From Bacteroidia bacterium (GTDB lineage: Bacteria > Bacteroidota > Bacteroidia > J057), in the NCBI GenBank assembly GCA_030430205.1, contig JAUIGE010000001.1:412866-476865 (forward strand): 64,000 nt of DNA, read 5' to 3'. Below, piece by piece: positions 8,372 through 17,178 of this stretch. The translations under genes and the position numbers were made by a program. Under the pieces are notes generated by a model. That model was not told where the DNA came from and did no database searches. It worked only from the letters and a program-made list of their open reading frames with translations. How positions within the stretch are numbered: position 1 is the stretch's first letter; each line of letters begins with the position of its first letter.

Positions 8372-11300
8372 TAGATTCTTCTAATTTTTTGTAGTACTGC
8401 TCTATCAATTTAATAAAATCACTGGAGTATTCCAGCTGGTTTGACTTGAGTAGTTCCTGTCTCAATTTGTTTTTGTACTCTTCCTCAGAAAGTTTTTCCG
8501 GGCTTTTTCGCTCATCGACAAAGCCTGATTTGGACTCTCTTTTTTCATCAAGGTCACGCTCTCTGATGGCTTTATCAGAATGTAACAAACGAGTCAGAAT
8601 CTTTTTCTGGCGTTCTATGGTCTCTTTTGTCAGCATTTTCTTGAGCAACTCCTGCTCTGTCTCCTCCATATCTTCCATCACTTTTCCCATGTCTCCCAGG
8701 CCTTTTCCCCCTTCTTCCTGTATCTTTTGGTGGGCTTCTTTTAAGGCTTTGCGAATAGCTTCCTGCTGCGCAGCCATCTGAGCCAGTTTACCTGGGTCCA
8801 TGCCTCCCTTTCCTTGCCCCCCTTTCATCATCTGCATCATTTGCTCATTGAGCTGCTGTTGCTGCTGAATCATCTTCTCCATACCTTCCCCAGAGGAACC
8901 CGGTTTCGGGCACATCCCCTGCCCTTGCATGGCACTCATCATCTGCTGCTGTATCTGCTTCATCACTTCAGAGAGCATATTCGCCAGCTCATTGATGCTG
9001 GTCATCGCCGTCTGCTGGTGATAGTTGATCATCGGAATCTGCTTATTGCGGAAAAACTCCTGAGATTTTTTCATGTTCTCAGTGATGTTTTTCGTCTCAT
9101 CCAGAACCTTTTTCTCTATCTGAAACACCTTCTTAGCCAGGGCTTCCAGGCTATCTTTTACCAGCCCCATATCATCCTGAAGCTTCTTCTGGCCTTGTCC
9201 CTTTTCCTTTAGAACGGGGTCGCCATACTTCAGGCTCTTGACTTCATCACGTAAATCTTCCTGGTCAAATGACAGCTTCAATAAGTTTTCGAGAAGCTCA
9301 CGAAGGTTCTCCAGGTTTTGCTGATCCTGCTGCTGCTGCATATCCATTTGCATTCCAGACAACTGCTCAGACATCTCCTGCATCTTTTGCTTCGCATCTT
9401 TTTGCTTTTGAGAAGCACTGCTTTTAGAGGATTTTGATTGACTCTTTTTGCCTTCCTGGCTCTTTTCAGACGCATCTTTCAACTGCTCAGAAGCATCTTT
9501 CATATCCTCTTTTGCCTCATCTCCCTTCTTATTGATGTCATCCATTTTCTCCTTATCAGGCGTCTTCGTCTCTTCTTTCATCTTATTCAACTCCTCCAAA
9601 TCCTTCTGGATTTCCTCCATCTGCTTCTCCAATTCTTTCTGACGCTCTGCATTTTTCTCTAAGCCTTCATTATCCTTTGGATCTGTATTCTCTGTCTTTT
9701 CATTCAGGTTTTCCTGCTTGGCTTCGAGATTTTCAAGCTTATTTCTGATTTCATCTATCTTGGCTTGTACCTCCAATTGCTTCAGCAATTCAAGTGTCCG
9801 CTCCAGGCTTTTCTGGATTTCTTCATCACTCATCTCCAGGTTTTCCAACTGCTCTTTGATCGCTTCGGGATCAAGTTCTTCCATCTCCTCCTGCATCTTC
9901 TTGAGCATTTCTTCGACCTTGGTGTCCTTGAGTTTTTCCATAAACTCATTGAGCTGCTCGTATTTCTCAAGCGTTTGCTCTGAGATCATTTGGTTCTTTT
10001 CAAGCTCTTCTTTGGTTTCTTCAAACTTCTTTTGCGCATCTTCTATCTGCTTCATCATGTCCTCATGCTCCTTGATCATCTTTTGAAGCTGCTTCTTATC
10101 ATCAAAAGAAAGCTGTTTTTTATCAAGTAGCTCGCGCTGAAATTTCTTGTACTGCTCCTTAAGGTCTTCGGACTTGCGCTTGAGGTTTTCAAGGTCGTCT
10201 TTGACATCATCCTGCTTGGCAGCCAGTTCATCATACTTATCATCCAGGGTAGGATATATAACTTTGAAAGTGGCGCTGGTACTTGCCTTTGCACCTGATA
10301 CCCCATCATTGTCCCAAACCTTGATATAGTATTCCAACTCATCTCCTTCCCGCAATCCCAATTCAGTCAGGTCAACCAGGTAATTGAGTGGCTGGAGTAA
10401 AGTCTTCTTTTGTATTTTCAAGGCATATTCCTTGTAAGAAGTAGAGACATCATTCTCCCCACCTGACTTGGTGAATCGGTAGAACAGGCTCATTTTGGTG
10501 AAACCAAAGTCATCGGCAATCTCCAACTCCAGCGGCATGCTGGGGTCAAGATCAACGAGAAAATCGTTGTTGGGAGAAAATACATATACAGATGGATAGC
10601 GATCCAGCAGCACATCTGCACGGTACTTGACCGTGTCAATATTGGATATGCCTTCTGATGAATTCAGGGAAATAAAATATTCCAGGTTATCCATCAGGCG
10701 ATGGTTATAGCGGAACATTTCTGCATTTTCCTGAAGTTTAAATGGCTGAACAGATTTGTCAATATCATTGACCAGAAAAGCTTCAGAAAGGGCACCTTGT
10801 GGTTCCATCTCCCAGCTGATGCTGCTGCCTTTGATGGCTTTGAAATCTCCCACATTATCTTCCAGCACTTCTGATCCCAAGCCTGTATATGCGGGGTAAT
10901 TTATCTTAATTTTGAATTTTTTAATAAATGGTCTTTTCAGTACTTTGATATTATACTGATCAAAATCAACTCGCTCAAAAGCGGGATTGGTGACATAGAA
11001 AGAGAAGTCTTCCTTCAGATCAGAAAGCACATAGGAAAAGGAAGCATTGGATTCCTTCTCCAGGGTATAATCCAGAAACTGGGTTTCTGAAGATTTTTTC
11101 ATGTAGATGAAAAGCTCTTCAGGAAGTTCACGGCCTTCCACTTTTACCTCTACTTTATAGTCCTGTCCGGCAACCATCTCTGAGGGAACCTCAGTAAGGA
11201 TAACAGTGAAAGATGCCGGTGGCACAAAGTCATCCTTATAATTGATCAGGTGGGCCGCACTGGAGCTTAGCAGGTCTTTATCTGCCAGGTAAGTCATTCC

Positions 11301-11792
11301 GAAGAACAGGAAAGGAATCAATAACAACAACAAATATTTGCGGTTCACATTGAGGTTGATCGCACGGCTCAAAGGAACAGGGGCAATTTCTGCCGCTTTT
11401 TGATCTACAGCTGCCAAAGCCAGCTGATTGTCTCGCTGGCTGCTTCTCAGTTGAAGCAGGTTAATGAGTTTGTCATTGATGTTGGGAAAATAGTTTTTGA
11501 CCATCCCAGCGATCTGGAAGTCAGATATGGTCTTAGACAAGCTTAAGAGCTTGCTTAAGGGCCAAAGGACCATAAAGCCAAGGGTCAATAGGAATATACC
11601 TCCAAGGCCAAATACGATGCCCGTACGCACGCCTGAGGAAAAGCCAAAAAGGCCTTCACTCAAAAGTGCGACAAAAATCATCGAACTAAAGAGCAAAAGA
11701 AGGATCAAACTCCCCCGCAGAATCTTGTCTGTGTAGTACTTCTTTCTGAAGTTCTGAAGTTGTTGATCAAGTTGTGATGTTGATTGATTCAT
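8364..11792 (-). CDS. DUF4175-type large membrane coiled-coil protein
   Basis: A 1142-residue protein typical of Bacteroidota DUF4175 proteins. Two hydrophobic segments lie near the N-terminus (about 27-48 and 56-77) and a third at about 152-170. A beta-rich, probably periplasmic region follows (about 190-520). The second half is a very long, highly charged coiled coil rich in Glu, Lys and Gln, with a Gln/Met-rich patch around 960-1010. The family's function is not established. Its stop overlaps the start of the RsbW-like kinase by 8 bp, which suggests a linked envelope-to-cytoplasm role, but this is inference. The ATG at 11792 gives a sensible N-terminus. Confidence 0.85.
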   Translation of the reverse strand: MNQSTSQLDQQLQNFRKKYYTDKILRGSLILLLLFSSMIFVALLSEGLFGFSSGVRTGIVFGLGGIFLLTLGFMVLWPLSKLLSLSKTISDFQIAGMVKNYFPNINDKLINLLQLRSSQRDNQLALAAVDQKAAEIAPVPLSRAINLNVNRKYLLLLLIPFLFFGMTYLADKDLLSSSAAHLINYKDDFVPPASFTVILTEVPSEMVAGQDYKVEVKVEGRELPEELFIYMKKSSETQFLDYTLEKESNASFSYVLSDLKEDFSFYVTNPAFERVDFDQYNIKVLKRPFIKKFKIKINYPAYTGLGSEVLEDNVGDFKAIKGSSISWEMEPQGALSEAFLVNDIDKSVQPFKLQENAEMFRYNHRLMDNLEYFISLNSSEGISNIDTVKYRADVLLDRYPSVYVFSPNNDFLVDLDPSMPLELEIADDFGFTKMSLFYRFTKSGGENDVSTSYKEYALKIQKKTLLQPLNYLVDLTELGLREGDELEYYIKVWDNDGVSGAKASTSATFKVIYPTLDDKYDELAAKQDDVKDDLENLKRKSEDLKEQYKKFQRELLDKKQLSFDDKKQLQKMIKEHEDMMKQIEDAQKKFEETKEELEKNQMISEQTLEKYEQLNEFMEKLKDTKVEEMLKKMQEEMEELDPEAIKEQLENLEMSDEEIQKSLERTLELLKQLEVQAKIDEIRNKLENLEAKQENLNEKTENTDPKDNEGLEKNAERQKELEKQMEEIQKDLEELNKMKEETKTPDKEKMDDINKKGDEAKEDMKDASEQLKDASEKSQEGKKSQSKSSKSSASQKQKDAKQKMQEMSEQLSGMQMDMQQQQDQQNLENLRELLENLLKLSFDQEDLRDEVKSLKYGDPVLKEKGQGQKKLQDDMGLVKDSLEALAKKVFQIEKKVLDETKNITENMKKSQEFFRNKQIPMINYHQQTAMTSINELANMLSEVMKQIQQQMMSAMQGQGMCPKPGSSGEGMEKMIQQQQQLNEQMMQMMKGGQGKGGMDPGKLAQMAAQQEAIRKALKEAHQKIQEEGGKGLGDMGKVMEDMEETEQELLKKMLTKETIERQKKILTRLLHSDKAIRERDLDEKRESKSGFVDERKSPEKLSEEEYKNKLRQELLKSNQLEYSSDFIKLIEQYYKKLEESNE

Positions 11793-11925
11793 GGTAAGTG
11801 CGAATTACCCAGCTGTATTAATAATAAAAAAATGTAAATCTGTAAGCCTCAGCCCATTCTTGCTTTTTACGTAGACCCCTAATAGGAAGGTTTTGTTGCA
11901 AAAATCAATTTTAAAACAATTTTGC

Positions 11926-12696
11926 CTATAAATCCATGCTCAGCTTAATCGGACAATGGTCAGAATGTTTCACCTGATCCAGAATTTCCGCTCCCTTACA
12001 CTTTTCCTCCAGGCTTTTTGTGAGCATTTGGTAGTCAATCCTCCAGCCTTTGTTATTTGCCCGGGCATTGGCCCGGTAACTCCACCAGCTGTATCGATCC
12101 GGTGTTTCGGGATGGTGTAAGCGGAAAGAATCCACAAATCCCATATCCAAAAACTTACTCACCCACTCCCGCTCATGCGGCAAAAAGCCTGAACTCGTTT
12201 TGTTTCTCACCGGATCATGAATATCTATCGGACGATGGCAAATGTTATAATCACCCGATATGATAAGATTGGGAAAAGTTTTTTTCAAATTCTCGATATA
12301 AACATAAAAATCTTCCAGAAAATCCTCTTTAATCGCCTGTCTATGGTCTCCACTGGAGCCCGAAGGGATATATACGCTGATAATCGAAAAATTATCATAA
12401 TCAGCTCTCAGGATGCGTCCTTCCAGGTCATATTTTTCCATTCCACTGCCTACTTCGACATGCTTAGGCTTTTCCTTTGTAAAAATTGCCACCCCACTAT
12501 AGCCTTTCTTTTCTGCTGAATGCCAATATGTATGGTAGCCTTCAGGTTGGAGAAAGCTTTCATCTAACTGGTCTGGCTGAGCTTTGGTTTCCTGCAAACA
12601 AAGAATATCCGGACTTTCCTGCTGTAGCCATTCAAAAAAATCTTTTTTGGCGGCAGCCCGGATGCCATTAACATTGTAAGAGATGATTTTTTTCAT
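11926..12696 (-). CDS. xth: Exodeoxyribonuclease III (AP endonuclease)
   Basis: A 256-residue enzyme of the exonuclease-endonuclease-phosphatase fold that cuts DNA at abasic sites and trims 3' ends in base-excision repair. Visible catalytic blocks are SYNVNGIRAA at the N-terminus (metal-ligand Asn), LCLQETKAQ (metal-ligand Glu), ISGDYNICHRPIDIH (catalytic Asp and Asn), YSWWSYR, and the C-terminal KHSDHCPI with the Asp-His pair. Length is normal. It is a single gene, with its own promoter candidate just upstream. Confidence 0.96.
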   Translation of the reverse strand: MKKIISYNVNGIRAAAKKDFFEWLQQESPDILCLQETKAQPDQLDESFLQPEGYHTYWHSAEKKGYSGVAIFTKEKPKHVEVGSGMEKYDLEGRILRADYDNFSIISVYIPSGSSGDHRQAIKEDFLEDFYVYIENLKKTFPNLIISGDYNICHRPIDIHDPVRNKTSSGFLPHEREWVSKFLDMGFVDSFRLHHPETPDRYSWWSYRANARANNKGWRIDYQMLTKSLEEKCKGAEILDQVKHSDHCPIKLSMDL

Positions 12697-12718
12697 AGAA
12701 AATTGAAAAATACTTGAC

Positions 12719-12726
12719 CAAATTTA
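12719..12726 (-). promoter_or_regulatory. Candidate -7 promoter element for the exonuclease III gene
   Basis: On the minus strand the sequence TAAATTTG matches the Bacteroidota -7 motif TAnnTTTG, 22 bp before the ATG at 12696. I see no clear -33 TTG element, so this is weak. Confidence 0.3.
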
Positions 12727-12807
12727 AAGGTATAAAACTTCAGTTACTATTTTCACTTTATCAGTCAAAAAAGCCAGACTGCACTTTCGGCATACATCAA
12801 GCGTTTT

Positions 12808-12815
12808 TAAATTTG
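12808..12815 (+). promoter_or_regulatory. Candidate -7 promoter element for the DUF2147 gene
   Basis: TAAATTTG matches the Bacteroidota -7 motif TAnnTTTG and lies 38 bp upstream of the ATG at 12854. A TTTCGG about 22 bp further upstream is a poor -33 candidate. Confidence 0.35.
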
Positions 12816-12853
12816 GCCGATAGCTTTTGCAATGAATTTTTAACACAAATTGT

Positions 12854-13312
12854 ATGAAAATCAAAGAATCCCTTGTCTGTAGCATTCTGCTCCTCTTCGC
12901 TCAATTTCTTTTTTCTCAAACTGCTGCCCAAACTCCTGTAGGAAAGTGGAAAACGATTGACGATGAGACCCATAAAGCCAAGTCTGTTGTCGAAATTACC
13001 AAAGATTCAAACGGAAAACTCCATGGCAAGGTAATCCAACTATTTCGCGAACCAGACGAGGACCAGGATCCTATTTGTGACGAATGTTCCGGTGACAAAA
13101 AAGACCAAAAAATCATTGGGATGGAAATCCTTTGGGACCTTAAATGGGACAAAGACGACCAGGATTGGCAGGGAGGCGATATCATGGATCCTGATAATGG
13201 AAAGACCTATGATTGCTACATCAGCCTGGAAAACGCAGATAAGCTCAAAGTAAGAGGCTATATCGGCTTTTCTCTTTTTGGTCGTACACAATACTGGCAC
13301 AGGGTCAAATAA
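12854..13312 (+). CDS. DUF2147 secreted protein
   Basis: A 152-residue protein with a clear signal peptide (hydrophobic core SILLLFAQFLF, probable cleavage after about residue 26). The mature part shows the DUF2147 pattern: GKWKTIDDETHKAKSVVEI near the start, a Cys pair (CDEC) at about 77-80, then GGDIMDPDNGKTYDCYI and a final GRTQYWHR. DUF2147 proteins are periplasmic or outer-membrane-associated lipocalin-like proteins whose function is unknown. It is a single gene, divergent from the exonuclease III gene and convergent with thiL. Confidence 0.88.
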   Translation: MKIKESLVCSILLLFAQFLFSQTAAQTPVGKWKTIDDETHKAKSVVEITKDSNGKLHGKVIQLFREPDEDQDPICDECSGDKKDQKIIGMEILWDLKWDKDDQDWQGGDIMDPDNGKTYDCYISLENADKLKVRGYIGFSLFGRTQYWHRVK

Positions 13313-13335
13313 CAGCAAGTAAGCTTCTCGCCTCT

Positions 13336-14370
13336 CTATCCATTCTCCCCCCTAAAATGATCCCAACCCTGAGCCTCAACATCAGCTATGCCACCTGTAT
13401 CCAGTAAAATCTGGATTTGCTTTTCATCCGGGGTGATTTTCCCGATAATATGAAAATTGCCCGATGATTTCACTTTATCATAATCCTTCAAGGGAAGGGT
13501 AAACATCAACTCATAATCTTCTCCTCCATTCAAAGCGAAAGTGGTAGCTCCAATTTGGAACTCCTCAGCCACTTTAAGTGTCTGATAGTCAAGGTTTAAC
13601 TTGTTTGCATAGATCAAAGCACCTACTTTGCTTTGGTGGCAAATATGGTGTAACTCACTGGCGATACCATCGCTCACATCGATCATAGCCGAAGGCCTGA
13701 CGCCCATCTCCCGCAGCTCCTGGATGATATCCCCCCGAGGTTCAGGCTTCAACTGTCTTGCCACCACATAATCGTAATCAGAAAGATCCGGCTGCAATTC
13801 AGGATTGTTTACAAAAGAATTTTTTTCCCTCTCCAGCACCAGCAAGCCTGCATAGGCTGCTCCCGCATCTCCGCTGACGCAGATCAGGTCATTGGGCTGC
13901 GCGCCAGATCGATAGACGATCTCTTCTTCTTTGGCCTGGCCAAAGGCTGTTACCGAAATCACCAGTCCCTGCCTGGAACTGGTCGTATCTCCTCCCAGCA
14001 AATCAACATGATAGCGCTCGCAAGCGAGCTTGATGCCTTCGTACAACTCGTCGATCGCCTCGACGGTAAAGCGATTGCTGAAAGCAATCGAGACCGTGAT
14101 CCCAAAAGGGACTGCATTCATCGCAAAGATGTCGCTGAGGTTGACCGCGACAGCCTTGTAGCCGAGATGGCGCAGCGGGGCATAAGAGAGATCGAAGTGC
14201 ACGCCTTCGGCGAGCAGATCCGTGGTGTATACCTGCACCAGGCCATTCCCAATGGGAACCACGGCGGCATCGTCGCCTATGCCTTTGATCACCTGGTTGT
14301 GGGTGGTCTTAAATTTATTTTTGATTCGTTCGATCAGACCGAATTCTCCTAAGGTTGAAATGGGGGTCAT
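13336..14370 (-). CDS. thiL: Thiamine-monophosphate kinase ThiL
   Basis: A 344-residue enzyme of the PurM/ThiL fold that phosphorylates thiamine monophosphate to the active cofactor thiamine diphosphate. Metal- and nucleotide-binding blocks are IKGIGDDAAVV (about 26-36), the TTDLLAEGVHFDL block, VNLSDIFAMNA, LLGGDTTSS, and CVSGDAGAAYAGL; substrate-side blocks IDVSDGIASEL and NGGEDYELMFTLP follow. Length is normal. I saw no TPP riboswitch in its leader. No other thiamine gene is in the window. Confidence 0.95.
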   Translation of the reverse strand: MTPISTLGEFGLIERIKNKFKTTHNQVIKGIGDDAAVVPIGNGLVQVYTTDLLAEGVHFDLSYAPLRHLGYKAVAVNLSDIFAMNAVPFGITVSIAFSNRFTVEAIDELYEGIKLACERYHVDLLGGDTTSSRQGLVISVTAFGQAKEEEIVYRSGAQPNDLICVSGDAGAAYAGLLVLEREKNSFVNNPELQPDLSDYDYVVARQLKPEPRGDIIQELREMGVRPSAMIDVSDGIASELHHICHQSKVGALIYANKLNLDYQTLKVAEEFQIGATTFALNGGEDYELMFTLPLKDYDKVKSSGNFHIIGKITPDEKQIQILLDTGGIADVEAQGWDHFRGENG

Positions 14371-14403
14371 ATCGTATGTTTTAATTCACGGCATTCTCAA
14401 GGC

Positions 14404-14483
14404 CTAAAAAAAGGAAAAAATCCCCCTGAGAATCTTGTGGCTGCAAAACTGCAAGCCTTTGGGCTTACATCAAAATCTCAGGG
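14404..14483 (-). terminator. Probable intrinsic terminator upstream of thiL
   Basis: The arms TCTCAGGG (14476-14483) and CCCTGAGA (14424-14431) are inverted, with a smaller AAGCC/GGCTT hairpin inside. On the minus strand two U-rich runs follow (14405-14420). It would end the transcript of the small membrane protein gene before thiL. Confidence 0.5.
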
Positions 14484-14486
14484 CCT

Positions 14487-14897
14487 TTATTGGCCGGGAA
14501 GGGGCATGGTACCCAGGCTGCCTGGGGAGAAAAATCCGATCAAAAGCCAAATAAGCATCAGTCCTAATGCCAGAATAAGGATAATGCTGCCTTGCTGACG
14601 GGATTCTTTTTCCTTCTCAGGAATCTGTTCAGCGATTTTGCTGGAGAAAAGGCGATGTATCGCCAGGCTCAAACGGGCATTTACCAAAAAAATCAGGAGA
14701 TAATAATAATCCAGCTTGAAAGTCTGGTCTGTAAATTTCATCAACACATAACAGCCCAGCATCACAAGACAAATCGCAAACAGGTTCCCCCTTTCCAATC
14801 TCTTGAGCCTGCGGCTGTCTGATTCATATTTTTTCACGCTCCACCTACCGCCGATCCAGCTTATACAAAGCAAAAGCACAAGGATAATCCAGTTCAT
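14487..14897 (-). CDS. Small membrane protein of unknown function
   Basis: About 136 residues when started at the ATG at 14897. A longer reading from 14960 would run through an inverted-repeat tract, so I reject its extra 21 residues. Four hydrophobic segments are visible: WIILVLLLCISWIGG at the start, NLFAICLVMLGCYVL, YYYLLIFLVNARLSL, and ILILALGLMLIWLLIG near the C-terminus. A charged loop (EKEKESRQQ) separates the last two. I do not recognise the family. It lies upstream of thiL on the same strand, with a likely terminator between them, and is the last gene before the origin-like region. Confidence 0.65.
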   Translation of the reverse strand: MNWIILVLLLCISWIGGRWSVKKYESDSRRLKRLERGNLFAICLVMLGCYVLMKFTDQTFKLDYYYLLIFLVNARLSLAIHRLFSSKIAEQIPEKEKESRQQGSIILILALGLMLIWLLIGFFSPGSLGTMPLPGQ

Positions 14898-14912
14898 TCT
14901 GTTATTTAGTTT

Positions 14913-14986
14913 GCAGTAGGCAGTTTCTGTTTGCAGCTGGTCTGCGATAGCATGAGGCAAGACTGCCTACTGCCCACCAGAAACTG
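14913..14986. repeat. Two crossing inverted repeats
   Basis: GCAGTAGGCAGT (14913-14924) is inverted as ACTGCCTACTGC (14962-14973), and CAGTTTCTG (14921-14929) as CAGAAACTG (14978-14986). The two pairs overlap in crossing order, so they cannot both form simple nested stems. A partly similar string GAAACTGCTGACTT occurs near 50010. This looks like a dispersed intergenic repeat. Confidence 0.55.
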
Positions 14987-15130
14987 CTAACTGACCCAAG
15001 GGCAAAGTTACGGAAAAGCAGCCAATTCTCAGGCGGCATTTTCTGCGAAAAAGGGCTTTGAGAATCTCCTGCATAATCTCTCTCTGTACCTTAGCACAGG
15101 CGCTGAAATGAGAAGCCAGCAAAATCCCTT

Positions 15131-15530
15131 TTAAATCTTCCTTCTTAATATCATTAATCTTCTTTTTTTATATAAATAAAGAATAGTAATACTAATGGAG
15201 CTGTGGATAATAGGGATAAGTTTTTGAATTTAGGCTTGACTTGGAAGTTGCCAAAAGGTTGTACACATAATATTTGCTCGCTATGGATTTAGAGCTTGTT
15301 CATTTTCAGGCATCTAAGATATCCTTTCCACATATCCACAGAGTCCGTTGTTTATAGCTTTTGGGATAAAAGAAAAAAAAGAAATTGTGAATATCAGGAT
15401 GACAAGTGGGGGCTTTTTCCCCAGCTATTATCCACAAGCCTGAGCTATCCACGAAATCCACACTAATCCACATAGGTGTGGAAAGAGTTTATCCATAGTT
15501 GCCTTACTTTTTCCCCACTTATCCCCAATG
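15131..15530. other. Candidate chromosomal replication origin (oriC)
   Basis: The 14987-15638 stretch has no gene. It holds, left to right, an A+T-rich tract (15131-15196); on the minus strand, triplets TTA-GTA-TTA-CTA-TTC-TTT (15195 down to 15178) that fit the DnaA-trio pattern in four or five of six; a 6-bp spacer; an exact DnaA box TGTGGATAA (15202-15210); then a run of further boxes. TTATCCACA at 15428-15436 is exact. One-mismatch boxes lie at 15332-15340, 15386-15394, 15464-15472, 15489-15497 and 15519-15527. This is the known order of a bacterial origin unwinding system (box, spacer, trio, AT-rich unwinding region). dnaA is not adjacent, which is allowed in this phylum. No strand-skew calculation was possible here. 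Confidence 0.7.
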
Positions 15531-15638
15531 ACTGTTGAAAAGCTTTGGCTGAAAATCAGGCAGTTAAGAAAGTTATCATAAATGCTGTGGGAAATCGCAT
15601 CGGGGCTTGATCGGGAGTAGAGTTTTGATATGAAGGGC

Positions 15639-16328
15639 TTAGTTCTTTTTCAACAAATAATCCCGTCGATACTCAGCATAAGGTAAATGTGCGGGTTGTT
15701 CAAATAGCTGAAATGTCAGGTCCAAATCCGCCGCGATGCGCCGCATTTCGCCTTCTGACCAGAATTTTCCCATATCACTATTGCCAAGCAATAGCTTCAC
15801 CCGGTAGCGAAAGCGGTCTTTCGCCCTGCTATAATAGCGATTCAAATATTTGAAATCCGGCACATCTCCGATGAAGATCATCCCATCATCCTGAAGATAT
15901 GGCAGCATGGCTGCAATGGTTTTTTTCCCTTTTGAGAAATTTTCAAAATATTGAAAAGAGAAGTAAAGGTTGATTTTGGTGAACTTTTGTTCAGCTGTGC
16001 AATAGTTCCCCTCTGAAACATCAGCTGCGCTGTATTGGATATTGGGCGCGGCAAATTGTGCTTTTGCCTGTTTTATTTGCTGAGGCGAAATGTCGATGGC
16101 GACCACTTCCTGGCAATGCTGGCTGAGCCGATGGCTAAGTAAACCGTTGCCGCAGCAAAGGTCCAACAAACGGTCCGTCGGACCGAGTTCCAGTTTTGCC
16201 ACGATGTGTTGGACGATATCGTCCAGGATTTGCTCGGAGAGCGTGATGCCGGATTTTATCCGGCCGACTTGTATTTGCGGATTGGAATGAAGAAGGGCCT
16301 GGCGATCCCAAAATTCTTTCCAGTTCAT
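15639..16328 (-). CDS. Class I SAM-dependent methyltransferase
   Basis: A 229-residue methyltransferase. Motif I is LLDLCCGNGLLSHRL (54-68), followed by VVAIDISPQQI (motif II) and a KINLYFSFQYFENF stretch where the substrate loop begins. The single domain and length fit Methyltransf_25-type enzymes; the substrate is not readable. The Cys-Cys in motif I is uncommon, though tolerated in the family. It starts at ATG 16328, 53 bp after the stop of tatD, on the same strand. Its stop is the first coding base to the right of the origin-like region. Confidence 0.8.
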   Translation of the reverse strand: MNWKEFWDRQALLHSNPQIQVGRIKSGITLSEQILDDIVQHIVAKLELGPTDRLLDLCCGNGLLSHRLSQHCQEVVAIDISPQQIKQAKAQFAAPNIQYSAADVSEGNYCTAEQKFTKINLYFSFQYFENFSKGKKTIAAMLPYLQDDGMIFIGDVPDFKYLNRYYSRAKDRFRYRVKLLLGNSDMGKFWSEGEMRRIAADLDLTFQLFEQPAHLPYAEYRRDYLLKKN

Positions 16329-16381
16329 AGAATTGATTAGCAGATGGGTAAATTAGCAGATGAGCAAATGTTTTCCATTTT

Positions 16382-17158
16382 CTAGATAAATAACTCTTTC
16401 GCATTTCGATTGGTAGCTGCCGCAACTTCGTCGTAAGTCATGCCTTTCAGCTCTGCAATTTTTGCGCAGACATATTGGGTATAACTGCTCTCATTTCGGC
16501 GGGGTTTGTCTTTGCGGTGGGGTTCGGGAGGAAGGTAAGGACTGTCCGTCTCCAAAATGATCATATCCAAATCCGCTTCTTTTACCATAGCCTGCACATC
16601 TTTTCGGTAAGTGACGATACCACCGATGCCGATACTGAAATTGCCCAATTGCTGAATGCGCTCTACCTGCGCGATGTTTCCATCGAAACAATGAAGGACG
16701 CCTTTCAGGGAAGCATCATGATGCTTTTCGATCATCACGATGGTTTCATCGATGGCGTCGCGTGCGTGCAGGATGATGGGGAGCGCCCGCTCTTTGGCCC
16801 AGTTGATTTGAATAGCAAGAGATTGCTTCTGAATATCCAAAGTTGATTTGTCCCAATATAAATCCAAGCCCGTTTCGCCTATGGCGTGATAGGCGAAGCC
16901 TGAATTTTCAAAATTGCGTTTCAATTTTTCCAGTACTTCTTCAAAATCAGCTTTCACGCTGGAAGGATGCAGGCCCATGGCCGGGAAGAAAAAGTCTCTG
17001 TCCTTTTCCACCAAATCATGCATGGCCTGAACAGAGTCCAGGTCAATATTGGGGAGGTAAACGGCTTCGAGCACCTCTTTGGCGCGGCTGATTACCTCGT
17101 CTATATCTGGATTAAATTTTGAAGAATATAAATGAGAATGGGTGTCTATTACTTTCAT
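16382..17158 (-). CDS. tatD: TatD family metal-dependent DNase
   Basis: About 258 residues, TIM-barrel amidohydrolase fold. Metal ligands: the HSH pair in IDTHSHLY at the N-terminus, Glu in IGETGLDLYW, His in ILHARDA, His in VLHCFDGN, and Asp in LETDSPYL. These define the TatD/YcfH group of 3'-5' exonucleases linked to DNA repair and fragmentation. The ATG at 17158 puts the metal motif in its usual place; an ATG three codons earlier (17167) is possible. It is followed by the methyltransferase gene and preceded by a small membrane-protein gene. Confidence 0.93.
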   Translation of the reverse strand: MKVIDTHSHLYSSKFNPDIDEVISRAKEVLEAVYLPNIDLDSVQAMHDLVEKDRDFFFPAMGLHPSSVKADFEEVLEKLKRNFENSGFAYHAIGETGLDLYWDKSTLDIQKQSLAIQINWAKERALPIILHARDAIDETIVMIEKHHDASLKGVLHCFDGNIAQVERIQQLGNFSIGIGGIVTYRKDVQAMVKEADLDMIILETDSPYLPPEPHRKDKPRRNESSYTQYVCAKIAELKGMTYDEVAAATNRNAKELFI

Positions 17159-17178
17159 GTGCAGCATTTTGCTGCAAA

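Noticed and set aside
14371..14486. TPP riboswitch ahead of thiL
   Set aside because: The conserved CUGAGA and ACCUGA-type elements of the aptamer are not in the right order; the structure looks like a terminator.
14898..14960. Longer start of the small membrane protein
   Set aside because: The extra 21 residues are translated from an inverted repeat tract, so the ATG at 14897 is preferred.
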